Assembly (NCBI GenBank): GCA_016719815.1
Contig: JADJYK010000013.1
Span: 124,001-188,000 of the forward strand
DNA: 64,000 bases
Source: Chitinophagaceae bacterium
Lineage (GTDB): Bacteria; Bacteroidota; Bacteroidia; Chitinophagales; Chitinophagaceae
Direction of reading: 5' to 3'
Positions within the stretch are counted from its first letter, which is position 1, and every line of letters begins with the position of its first letter. Shown piece after piece: positions 48,696-57,600 of the stretch. The notes below the pieces were generated by a model that worked only from the letters and a program-made list of their open reading frames with translations, made no database searches and was not told the origin of the DNA. Position numbers and translations under genes: made by a program.

Positions 48696-50237
48696 ATGAA
48701 ATCAAAAACAGAAATACTAGGAGAAAAAATTGAAGAAGGCAAACTGGGTGGCGGACTAAAAAGAATAGATGCCCAACATAAAAAAGGCAAACTCACTGCC
48801 CGTGAAAGAGTGGAACTGTTAATGGACCCCGGTTCCTTTGAAGAAATTGGTGCCCTTGTTACGCACCGGACCAAGGATTTTGGTATGGAAGACCAGAAAT
48901 TCTATGGCGATGGAGTGATCACTGGTTATGGAACAGTGAATGGAAGACTGGTGTATGTCTTCGCCCAAGACTTTACCGTATTTGGCGGTGCCCTTTCTGA
49001 AACCCACGCCGAAAAAATTTGCCGGGTTATGGATATGGCCATGAAGTCAGGCGCACCCATGGTAGGCCTCAACGATTCCGGCGGTGCCCGCATACAGGAA
49101 GGCGTACGGTCGCTGGGTGGCTATGCCGATATCTTCTACCGCAATGTGCAGTCCTCCGGTGTTATACCACAAATCTCCGCCATTATGGGGCCCTGCGCCG
49201 GTGGCGCCGTGTACTCTCCAGCCATGACAGACTTCACCATCATGGTCGAAAACAGCAGTTATATGTTTGTTACCGGGCCCAACGTGGTAAAGACCGTTAC
49301 CAACGAAGAAGTAACCTCCGAAGAACTCGGCGGTGCCTCCACACACAGCACCAAGTCTGGCGTTACACATCTTACCGCCATCAACGACCTCGACTGTATC
49401 AACCAGGTTAAGCGGCTGCTCAGCTATATGCCGCAGAACTGTGAAGATGTGCTGCAGAAAATTCCCTACACCCTTGGTGACGAAACAAGAGAAGTGCTCG
49501 AAACCATCGTGCCGCCCAGTGCCAACCAGCCTTACGACATCCGTGCCGTTATCGAAGGCATCTGCGATACCGATTCTTTCTTCGAAGTGCATAAAGACTA
49601 TGCAGATAATATAGTCGTGGGCTTTGCCCGCCTCGCCGGCCGCAGCATTGGCATCGTGGCCAATCAGCCGCAAAGCCTCGCCGGTGTGCTCGATATTGAC
49701 AGTTCAAAAAAAGGTGCCAGGTTTACCCGCTTCTGCGATTGTTTCAATATTCCGCTGCTGGTGCTGGTAGATGTGCCGGGCTTCCTGCCGGGAACCGACC
49801 AGGAGTGGAACGGCATCATCACCAACGGGGCCAAACTGCTCTATGCCCTTAGCGAAGCCACCGTGCCCCGCTGCACCGTTATTACCCGCAAGGCCTATGG
49901 TGGTGCGTACGATGTGATGAACTCCAAACACATCGGTGCCGATATGAACTATGCATGGCCTACGGCCGAGATAGCCGTAATGGGTGCCAAAGGAGCCAGC
50001 GAAATCATCTTTAAAAATGAAATTGCGGCGGCTGACGACCCGGCCAAAAAACTGCTTGAGAAAGAAGCCGAGTATGCCGGGCTATTCGCCAATCCTTACA
50101 CCGCAGCCGAACGGGGCTTTATTGATGAAGTGATAGAACCCAGGGAAACCCGCAAAAAACTCATCAAGGCATTTGCCATGCTCGAAAACAAAGTGGCCAA
50201 ACGCCCCCGGAAGAAACACGGTAATATTCCGTTGTAA
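48696..50237 (+). CDS. Acyl-CoA carboxylase carboxyltransferase subunit (propionyl-CoA carboxylase beta type)
   Basis: 513 residues, usual length. Motifs: RIDAQHKKGKLTARERVELL, LNDSGGARIQEGVRSLGGYA, IMGPCAGGAVYSPAMTDFTI, MFVTGPNVVKTVTNEEVTSE, LVDVPGFLPGTDQEWNGII, KAYGGAYDVMNSKHIGAD. The last two carry the oxyanion glycines that bind biotin and acyl-CoA. Family: propionyl- or methylmalonyl-CoA carboxylase/decarboxylase; propionyl-CoA is the most likely substrate. Frame intact; terminator follows. Confidence 0.92.
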   Translation: MKSKTEILGEKIEEGKLGGGLKRIDAQHKKGKLTARERVELLMDPGSFEEIGALVTHRTKDFGMEDQKFYGDGVITGYGTVNGRLVYVFAQDFTVFGGALSETHAEKICRVMDMAMKSGAPMVGLNDSGGARIQEGVRSLGGYADIFYRNVQSSGVIPQISAIMGPCAGGAVYSPAMTDFTIMVENSSYMFVTGPNVVKTVTNEEVTSEELGGASTHSTKSGVTHLTAINDLDCINQVKRLLSYMPQNCEDVLQKIPYTLGDETREVLETIVPPSANQPYDIRAVIEGICDTDSFFEVHKDYADNIVVGFARLAGRSIGIVANQPQSLAGVLDIDSSKKGARFTRFCDCFNIPLLVLVDVPGFLPGTDQEWNGIITNGAKLLYALSEATVPRCTVITRKAYGGAYDVMNSKHIGADMNYAWPTAEIAVMGAKGASEIIFKNEIAAADDPAKKLLEKEAEYAGLFANPYTAAERGFIDEVIEPRETRKKLIKAFAMLENKVAKRPRKKHGNIPL

Positions 50238-50256
50238 AAACTTGTAATTATTAACG

Positions 50257-50287
50257 GCAGGCTGGTTTTTATCAGCCTGCTTTTTTT
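50257..50287 (+). terminator. Terminator of the carboxylase operon
   Basis: Stem GCAGGCTG (50257-50264) / CAGCCTGC (50273-50280) followed by TTTTTTT. Confidence 0.93.
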
Positions 50288-50325
50288 GTAGTAGCTACTC
50301 CCGGTCTGACTATTATCGGTTGTCA

Positions 50326-50344
50326 CCCCGGGCTTGCCCCGGGG
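50326..50344. repeat. CCCCGGG / CCCGGGG intergenic palindrome
   Basis: 7-base arms at 50326-50332 and 50338-50344, inside the sentence-like repeat TGTCACCCCGGGCTTGCCCC. Such units are common between genes of Bacteroidota. Confidence 0.7.
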
Positions 50345-50356
50345 TCTTTTTTTCAT

Positions 50357-50464
50357 CATTCCAACTCTCCCCCTTTGTCATTCCGACTCTTGCCTTTGTC
50401 ATTCCGACCCTCCCCCTTGTCATTCCGACTCTTGCCTTTGTCATTCCGACGAAGGAGGAATCTC
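50357..50464. repeat. 21-bp tandem repeat, CATTCCGAC units
   Basis: CATTCC recurs at 50357, 50379, 50400, 50421 and 50442, a period of 21 (22 once). Units alternate between CATTCCGACTCTTGCCTTTGT and CATTCCGACCCTCCCCCTTG forms and end in CATTCCGACGAAGGAGGAAT. Confidence 0.85.
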
Positions 50465-50610
50465 TCTTTTTATGGGCTCCCACCACCAGTCACTCCGGTC
50501 AGCACCTGTTCCCCGCCCGCCTGCAATTCCCGCCCTCACACACAAAGGCCAACACAGGCGGGAGATTTACGGCTAAGCGGGGCAGCCCTTCAGCAACCAA
50601 ACATATCCCA

Positions 50611-50664
50611 ACTCTTTGCCATTCCGACCCTCTCAATTGTCATTCCGACGAAGGAGGAATCTCC
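50611..50664. repeat. Second copy of the CATTCCGAC repeat
   Basis: CATTCC at 50620 and 50641, again 21 bases apart, ending in the same CGACGAAGGAGGAATCTC as the first array. The two copies lie about 180 bases apart in the same orientation. Confidence 0.8.
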
Positions 50665-51054
50665 TGCTGGCTCATTTCTCCTCCGGGTTTTCATTACCTC
50701 TTCGCAGCCGATATCTCGCCCCATGCTTGTGTGGGGGAGTGGAGCCGATAGCCACCGGCTTGGTGTTTGGATTGACGAAGAGTCCCAAACCGGAGGCTCT
50801 GTCTGTGTAGAGATTTATCTTTTTAAAGATTGCTGATGTGGGGTTGGATATATTAAGAAAATAATGAAGTTTCATTTACGAAACTTTTATTTGCAAATAA
50901 ATTTTTCTAATCATCTAAATATCAATGTATAATTTAAAAAAGCGAAAGTTAGACAGACAAAAACTTTCGTATATTTATGCGTTGTATGTCACCCTAATCA
51001 GCATCCTACTACAATTCAATCACCCATGAGCTTACCACCACGACCTCACGCTAT

Positions 51055-51118
51055 TTTTTAGCACATTGCAAGGCGCACAGAACCCTGACACAAAGCCAAC
51101 CTTGCAAAGAGCTAAAAA
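51055..51118. repeat. Nested inverted repeat upstream of hsdR
   Basis: Outer arms TTTTTAGC (51055-51062) and GCTAAAAA (51111-51118), then a 3-base spacer on each side, then inner arms TTGCAAGG (51066-51073) and CCTTGCAA (51100-51107), with a 26-base loop. All 16 base pairs are perfect. Function unknown. Confidence 0.7.
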
Positions 51119-51249
51119 TGCCAACACAGCACCACCCACCCCAGCTGACGAATATCTATCATCATTAGTTCAACACTTCAGCAATAGAACTTTGCTCAAC
51201 AGGGTGACAGGCATTAAACTCATAACTAACCTCATTTTTACTACCTTCA

Positions 51250-54070
51250 TGTCCAGACAAAAATACAACTAAGATTATTGAAGAACGAAAAACTGACACG
51301 GAAAGAAATCATAGATACCCGGCTTTAAACAAGCCGGTTGGAATGTTACTGACCGAACTCAGGTGATTGAGGAATCTGATATTCACTTGACAGTTGTTGA
51401 AGAACCTGCAACCCATACGCCGGACACCAATTCAGTGACTATGTTTTATTGGGCAAGGACGGTAAAAACCGCTTGCAGTTGTGGAAGCTAAAAAGACTTC
51501 AGTTGATGCTGCACTTGACGGGAGCAAAACAAACAATATTGCTACAACATTCAATCAACACAAGGCGTTGACTTGCCTTTTTGCTTTTACACCAACGGAC
51601 ACGATATTTTCTTTTGGGACTTAGGTAATTATCCACCAAAGAAAGTGTATGGTTTTCCAACACGGGATGACCTTGAACGCTATGCTTACATACGCAGAGC
51701 AAGAAAGGCTTTGGCAGGTGAACTCATCAACACTAAAATTGCCGGACGAAATTATCAGATAGGTGCTATTCGTGCCGTAATGGAATCAGTTGAAAACGAA
51801 AACGAAAATTTTTGCTTGTGATGGCAACTGGGACAGGTAAAACCCGTGTTTGCATCGCATTAGTGGATGCACTCATGAGAGCAGGTTGGGCTGAAAGAGT
51901 TTTATTTCTTGTTGATAGAATTGCTTTACAAAATCAAACACTTGATTCTTTCAAAGAATATTTGCCTAACGAACCACGTTGGCCAAAGCAAGGCGAAAAA
52001 GAAATAGCAACCGACAGAAGGATTTACGTTTCAACTTATCCAACTATGTTGAATGTAATTCGCAACGAAGAAAAATCATTAAGCCCACATTTCTTTGATT
52101 TGATTGTGGTGGATGAGAGCCACCGCAGCATTTATAATACTTTATCAGGAAATCCTTGATTACTTCAATACCATTACCCTTGGCTTAACAGCTACCCCAA
52201 CCGATGTAATTGACCACAACACTTTTCAATTGTTTGAATGTGAAGATGGCATTCCAACGTTTGCTTACTCCTATGACGAAGCAGTAAATCATATACCGAC
52301 TCTCCTGTGTAATTTTCAGGTAATGAAAATTAAAACAAAGTTTCAGGATGAAGGAATAAACAAGCGGACAATTTCATTGGAAGACCAACAGAAATTAATT
52401 ATTGAAGGAAAAGAAATCGAAGAAATCAATTACGAAGGAACCGAGATTGAAAAGAAAGTAATCAATCGGGGAACAAATGCTTTGATAGTCCGTGAATTCA
52501 TGGAAGAATCTATCAAAGATGCAAACGGAGTATTGCCTGGAAAATCAATTTTCTTTGCATCAGCAAAGCACATGCAAGAAGAGTCGAAGAAATATTTGAT
52601 TCGCTTTATACCGAATACAAAGGCGAGTTAGCCAAAGTATTGGTAAGCGAAGACCCAAGAGTTTACGGCAAAGGCGGATTGCTCGACCAATTTGTTCACA
52701 ACGATATGCCACGAATTGCAATTAGTGTAGATATGCTTGACACAGGAATTGATGTTCGGGAACTGGTGAATCTAGTTTTTGCAAAAACCTGTTTTCAGTT
52801 ATACAAAGTTTTGGCAAATGATAGGCAGAGGAACCCGTTTGCTTGAACCTGAAAAAATAAAACCCTGGTGTACTGAGAAAGATAGCTTCCTGATTCTCGA
52901 CTGTTGGGACAATTTTTGAATACTTCAAACTCAACCCAAGAGGTAAAGAATTAAAAATCTCAAATTCCTTTACCTGTTCGTTTGTTTGGTATTAGATTAA
53001 ATAAAATTGAAGAAGCAAAAACACAAACAGAACAGACATTTTGAAAAAAGAAATTCAAAAATAAAAACGCAGGTTAGCGGACTTCCAAAAATTCAGTAGT
53101 CATCATGGAAGCCAAACATGAATTGCAACGGCTGGAAGATGAAAAATTTTGACTAACTTTACAACTGATAAAATGGAATTTTTTGAAGCAGTGGTAAAAC
53201 CGTTGCTTCGTACAGTTTCTGATATTGATTTCAAGGCTATGCGGGATTTGGAGAAAGATATTGTTGAAGTTTCATTGGCACATTTAGCCGCAGAAAAAGA
53301 AAAGTTTGAAACGTTGAAGGATAGTATCATTGAAGAAATTGGAGAACTGCCTTTTAAGCATAAACATTGTAGCCAAAGAACAAGAATTGATTCGACAGGC
53401 ACAGAGCAATCATTTTTGGTCAACAGTTACCGAAAAAAAGTTTGAAGAATTGATTCAGAAACTTTCGCCATTGATGAAATTCCGTGAAGCAGTGATTCCG
53501 TTAGCTCCTGCAAAATTCAACTTGAAAGACATTGTTGCCGAAAAGGAGTTTGTAGAGTTTGGTCCGCAACATGAAGCGTTAAGCATTGCTAAATACCGTG
53601 AGTTGGTGGAGAAGAAAATAAATGAGTTGGTTTCAAATAGCCCAATTCTGCAAAAACTAAAACAAGGTTTGGAAATTACCGAAGATGAAACGGAGCAATT
53701 AGCTGAAGAACTTCACAACGAACATCCGCACATTACGATTGACTTGCTTCGTAAAGTCTACAAACCATCGAAAGCAGCATTGGTTCAATTCATCAAACAC
53801 ATTTTAGGCATTGAACAGTTAGAAACCTTTGCCGAAACGGTTACCAAAGCATTTGATGATTCTTATTTCAAAACACAGTTACCTTTGCATGCCGGCAACT
53901 GCAATTCCTTGACTTACTTAAAACTTTGTACTGGAAAAAGGTGATGTAAGCAAAAGAAACCCGATTGAATCGCCTTTACAATGATTCACCCCGAAGGCAT
54001 TAGAGGAATATTCAATCAAAAAGAGATTGACGAAATTTTAAATTTAACGCAACAAGTATTAGCGGCATAA
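51250..54070 (+). pseudogene. hsdR: Type I restriction endonuclease R subunit, many frameshifts
   Basis: ATP-dependent restriction subunit; almost the whole protein can be read by moving between frames. In order: RKEIIDTRLKQAGWNV-like N-terminus and the nuclease domain (QFSDYVLLGKDGK, AVVEAKKTS) at 51290-51520; GAIRAVMESVE then LLVMATGTGKTRVCIALVDA (Walker A) near 51810; LIVVDESHRSIYN (DEAD-like box) near 52100; LGLTATPTDVIDHNTFQLFE near 52190; VLVSEDPRVYGKGGLLDQFV and DMLDTGIDVRELVNLVFAK near 52640-52790; the C-terminal helical domain to TAA 54068-54070. I count at least a dozen indels in 2.8 kb, against none or one in most other genes here. A functional enzyme is not encoded by this sequence as given. 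ATG 51250 (MSRQKYN) is the best start. Confidence 0.85.
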
Positions 54071-54082
54071 AATATTTGCAAA

Positions 54083-54916
54083 ATGAAAAAGGAATCCGAC
54101 ATTAAAATATTTGAAGAAAAAAAAGTAAGAACCCTTTGGGATGCTGATAAGGAGAAATGGTATCTGGCAATAGTGGATGTGGTAGCCGCCTTAACTGACA
54201 GCCCCAACCCGCAGGTCTATTGGCGGGTATTAAAAAGCGATTAAAGGATGAGGGTAATGAAACCGTTACAAATTGTAACGCTTTGAAAATGGAAGCAGCT
54301 GATGGGAAAATGAGAATGACAGATGTAGCCGATACGGAACAGCTTTTTCGCCTTATTCAATCCATCCTTCTCCAAAGGCAGAGCCTTTTAAACTTTGGCT
54401 GGCACAGGTTGCTGCCTGAAAGATTAGATGAAATGCAAGACCCCGAACTGAGATTGACTGTGCCTTTGCAACAATACTTTAACCTGGGCTATTCAGAAAA
54501 CTGGATTAACCAACGCCTGAAAAGTATTGAAATAAGAAAAGAACTTACCGATGAACGGAAGAAACGGGGGACTGAAAGAAGGCGTTCAGTTGGTAACACT
54601 TTACCGACATCATCACCAAAGCATGGAGTGATAAAACCACGAAAGAATATAAAATTTTGAAAGGGTTGAAAAAGAAAACCTGCGGGATAAATATGACCAA
54701 CACTGAACTGATATTAAACATGCTGGCGGAGGCATCAACTAAAGATATTTCAGCAGCTACCAATCCCGAAACTTTTGAAGCCAGCAAAAAGTAGCTAAGC
54801 AGGGCGGCAATGTTGCTAAAGTTGCAAGGAAAGAATTGGAATCCAGAACAGGCAAAAAAGTAGTTACATCACTAAATGCAAAACTGTCTGAATCAGGATT
54901 AAAAATTGAAAGATAA
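54083..54916 (+). pseudogene. Bro-N domain (DinD-like) protein, frameshifted
   Basis: ATG 54083 gives MKKESDIKIFEEKKVRTLWD, DKEKWYLAIVDVVAALTDSP, QVYWRVLK, the N-terminal Bro/antirepressor domain. The frame shifts near 54230 to KRLKDEGNETVTNCNALKME, DVADTEQLFRLIQSI, again near 54370-54390 and near 54560, and ends ..KVVTSLNAKLSESGLKIER at TAA 54914-54916. Proteins of this type (DNA-damage-inducible D-like) are often encoded between hsd genes of type I systems. The helper role is not established. At least three indels. Confidence 0.75.
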
Positions 54917-54928
54917 ACAGGATAAGAA

Positions 54929-55331
54929 ATGAAAGACGAAGAAATAACTTATAAAATTATAGGGTGTTCCATGAAAGTGCATAATACACTTGGGAATGGG
55001 TTCCAGGAAGTAATTTATCAACGATGCCTGGCAATAGAATTAGAAAGGGCAGGTCTTGCTTTTGGGAGGGAAATAGAACAAACTATTTTTTATGAAGGAA
55101 TTAATGAATTCGAAGAGCTGATTTTGTTGTTGAAGAAAAGTAATTGTTGAATTAAAAGCGATTATTAATTTAGAAGATGTGCATCTTGCACAGGCAAAAA
55201 ATTATGTAGTCGCCTACGATTTCCCAACTGGGTTATTAATAAATTTCGGCTCAACAAGTCTGCAATACAAAAAAGTATTCAACCCAAAGTATAACATAGC
55301 AGAAAATCCTGCTAATCCTAAAATCAATTAA
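54929..55331 (+). pseudogene. GxxExxY family protein (PDDEXK-like), frameshifted
   Basis: The first 65 residues read YKIIGCSMKVHNTLGNGFQE and VIYQRCLAIELERAGLAFGR (the G-x-x-E-x-x-Y motif is GFQEVIY). Near 55105-55135 the frame breaks; another frame gives RADFVVEEKVIVELKAI, the conserved D-x-x-V..E-x-K part of the nuclease-like fold, then INLEDVHLAQAKNYVVAYDF and LLINFGSTSLQYKKVFN to TAA 55331. The family is common as a small accessory gene in Bacteroidota and Proteobacteria; function not defined. Confidence 0.75.
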
Positions 55332-55675
55332 ATCCTGATTCAGACAATATGCTCCAAAATAACTCTACACTAAAATCTCTCATTGATAAACTCTGGCAAA
55401 CTTCTGGGAAGGTGGTATTGCCAATCCATTAACGCCATTGAACAAATTACCTATCTCATTTTTAGGAAACGTTTGGATGATTTGGAAGCCAAACGGGAAA
55501 GAGATGCAGCCTTTACAGGAGAAAAATATACTTCACGATTCAAAGGAAAATATAAAGTAACAGGAAGTAACGAAGAAGTTGACAAAAACGAATTGCGTTG
55601 GAGTGTTTTCAAACACAAGCCAGCCGATGAAATGTTGTTGCATGTGCAAATGAAAGTGTTCCTGTTTTTGAAAGA

Positions 55676-55696
55676 CCTGCCTACCGGACAGGCAGG
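55676..55696. repeat. Interspersed palindrome inserted in frame in hsdM
   Basis: Arms CCTGCCT (55676-55682) and AGGCAGG (55690-55696) around a 7-base loop. Same arms as the repeat at 48546-48565. It adds the residues DLPTGQAG between KVFLFLK and LNGETSPFTKHM. Confidence 0.75.
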
Positions 55697-56714
55697 CCTG
55701 AACGGAGAAACTTCGCCATTTACCAAACACATGGCAAACGCTGTGTTCATTATGCCAAAAGCAAGTTTGCTGTTCCGGCCATCAACATTGTAGAAGATAT
55801 TTTTAAAGAAATTGAAAAGATGCTACCGAAGGTGGTCATGCTTTTCAGGACATACAAGGCGATGTGTATGAAATGCTGTTGAGTGAAATAGCCACTGCAG
55901 GTAAAAACGGACAGTTCAGAACGCCACGGCACATTATTAAACTGATGGCTGAATTGGTGGCTCCGCAATTAGGACAACGCATTGCCGACCCTGCTTGCGG
56001 AACTGGCGGTTTCCTGTTAGGCGCTTATCAATATATTCTTACAGATTTGGTAAGACAAAAGGATAAAAAGAAATTAGAGAAAGACGAAGACGGTTTTGAA
56101 CGGGCTGCTATCAGTGCCGTGCTTACGCAAAAAGTAAAAACCATACTGGACCAGAGTTTTGTGGGTTATGACATTGACACCACCATGGTGCGTTTGGGTT
56201 TGATGAACATGATGATGCACGGCATTGACGAACCCAAAATTGACTACAAAGACACCCTAAGCAAAGCTACAACGAAGACAGCCAGTTCGACATCATTATG
56301 GCGAACCCGCCCTTACGGGCAATATTGACAAGGGCGATATTAACGAAGGGCTGAAACTGCCAACAACAAAACGGAATTGCTTTTTGTAGAACGCATTTTT
56401 AATATGCTGAAAATGGGTGGCACTGCTGCGGTGATTGTGCCAAGTGGTGTGATGCAAAACAGTGGGAAAGCATTTGAAGCCCTAAGGAAACTCATTATTG
56501 ATAAAGCAGAACTGAAAGCGGTGATTGCAGTGCCCAGCGGAGTGTTTAAACCCTATGCAGGGTAAGCACAGCCATTCTGATTTTTACCAAAGGTGGCGAA
56601 ACAAATAATGTTTGGTTTTACGATATGCAGGCAGACGGCTACACCTTAGACGATAAGCGAAACAAAATTGCTGATAGTGATTTGCCCGATATCGTAAAGC
56701 GATACAAAGAACGT

Positions 56715-56746
56715 GTCACCCTGAGCGCAGCCGAAGGGGACTGAAA
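56715..56746. repeat. GTCACCCTGAGCG-type interspersed repeat inside hsdM
   Basis: TGTCACCCTGAGCGCAGCCG followed by AAGGGGACTGAAAG lies between RYKER and the KYFMVPKKEIVENNYDLN text of hsdM. The unit is a familiar intergenic repeat in Bacteroidota; here it interrupts the coding region. Confidence 0.7.
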
Positions 56747-56935
56747 GCAGAAATACTTTATGGTGCCGAAAAAGGAAATTGTAGAAAACAACTACGACCT
56801 AAACTTGAGCACCTACAAAGAAGAAGTATGAAGAAGTAAGCTATGAAAAAACTGAATGTGATTTTCGGAAAGTTGGAAAGCTTAGAATCCGATATTCAAA
56901 AGGATTGACGGAATTAAAAGGTTTCGTATAATGCA

Positions 56936-57538
56936 ATCCCGAAGGATGAAATGATTATAGAAAATGAATTATAAAAAAAACAAAACCCCGAAGGGGTGAC
57001 ATAAAATGGCAGGAACCTATTCGCAAATATATCTTCAAGTGGTTTTCGCTGTAAAAGGCAGAGAAAACCTCATTGCCAAATCATGGAAAGACGATTTGCA
57101 TAAATATATTACGGGCATTATCAGAGAAAAAGAACAAAAGCCTATAATCGTTAATGGTATGTCCGACCACATCCACGCATTCGTTGGGTTAAAACCATCT
57201 ATGAGAATATCGGATTTGGTACGTGATATAAAAAATAATTCATCTAAATTCATCAATGAAAAAGGCTTTGTAAGAGGCAAGTTTTCTTGGCAGGAAGGTT
57301 ATGGGGTGTTTTCTTATTCGCATTCACATATTGAAAGGGTATATAACTACATACTGAATCAAGAAGAACATCATCTTAAAAAGACATTCAAGGATGAATA
57401 CCTGGAATTATTGAAAAAAGTTTGAAATAGAATTTAAAGAAGAATATGTATTTGAGTTTATCTGATTATATCACCCTTCGGGGTTCAGTAGCACCCTGTC
57501 TCAGGCATGTTACAATCATTTCAACCTCCTTCGGGTTT
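56936..57538 (+). mobile_element. RAYT element: REP-flanked IS200/IS605-type transposase unit
   Basis: A transposase gene (57006-57465) bounded by two pairs of inverted REP-like repeats. Inner pair: AACCCCGAAGGGGTGACAT (56984-57002) and ATATCACCCTTCGGGGTT (57468-57485). Outer pair: ATCCCGAAGGATGAAATGAT (56936-56955) and AATCATTTCAACCTCCTTCG onward (57514-57538). The arms are imperfect inverted copies. The unit separates hsdM from hsdS, and a degenerate copy of the hsdM 3' end (GATATTCAAAAGGATTG ... GAATTAAA versus AATATTCAAAATGGATTG ... GAATTAAA) lies on both sides, at about 56890-56920 and 57555-57590. Confidence 0.78.
57006..57465 (+). CDS. REP-associated tyrosine transposase (Y1_Tnp, IS200/IS605 family), 3' frameshift
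   Basis: HUH single-strand transposase: SQIYLQVVFAVKGRENLIAK, GMSDHIHAFVGLKPSMRISD with the His-x-His pair, FSWQEGYGVFSYSHSHIERV with the catalytic Tyr region, and YILNQEEHHLKKTFKDEYLE. The printed frame ends at 57425 after LLKKV. Removing one A from the run at 57413-57418 gives LLKKFEIEFKEEYVFEFI and TGA at 57463-57465, the normal family end (about 152 residues). The transposase would act on the flanking REP hairpins. Confidence 0.88.
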
Positions 57539-57600
57539 GATATACATTCGTATTGAAGCCAATATTCAAAATGGATTGGCTGAATTAAAGAGTTGATGTA

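Larger units (their letters stand above)
50288..51249. other. Repeat-rich intergenic region before the restriction locus
   Basis: About 960 bases without a credible gene. It holds a CCCCGGG/CCCGGGG palindrome, two groups of GTCATTCCGAC repeats, an 8-base dyad (CGAAAGTT 50943-50950 / AACTTTCG 50962-50969) in an AT-rich stretch that may be a promoter region, and the nested palindrome at 51055-51118. Short open frames here are composed of repeats and are not believed to be genes. Confidence 0.7.
55349..56931 (+). pseudogene. hsdM: Type I DNA methyltransferase M subunit, frameshifted and carrying two inserted repeats
   Basis: Adenine N6-methyltransferase subunit. ATG 55349, MLQNNSTLKSLIDKLW, frame break near 55400, then NPLTAIEQITYLIF-like text, FTKHMANAVFIMPKASLL, break near 55780, GKNGQFRTPRHIIKLMAELV, motif I ADPACGTGGFLLGAYQYILT, VGYDIDTTMVRLGLMNMMMH, break near 56270, motif IV region DIIMANPP near 56300, ELLFVERIFNMLKMGGTAAV, then further breaks to TAA 56929-56931. 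At least five indels. A 21-base palindrome (55676-55696) is inserted in frame and codes for LPTGQAG; another interspersed repeat lies at 56715-56746 in the C-terminal part. Confidence 0.85.

Noticed and set aside
50357..50464. CRISPR array
   Set aside because: Units are 21 bases in direct tandem with no spacers of separate sequence and no cas genes.
50320..50836. Overlapping open frames of 80-150 residues
   Set aside because: They are translations of the CATTCCGAC repeats in several frames and show no protein-like composition.
51055..51118. Integron attC site
   Set aside because: The nested arms recall attC, but the required RYYYAAC/GTTRRRY boxes are absent and no integrase gene is near.
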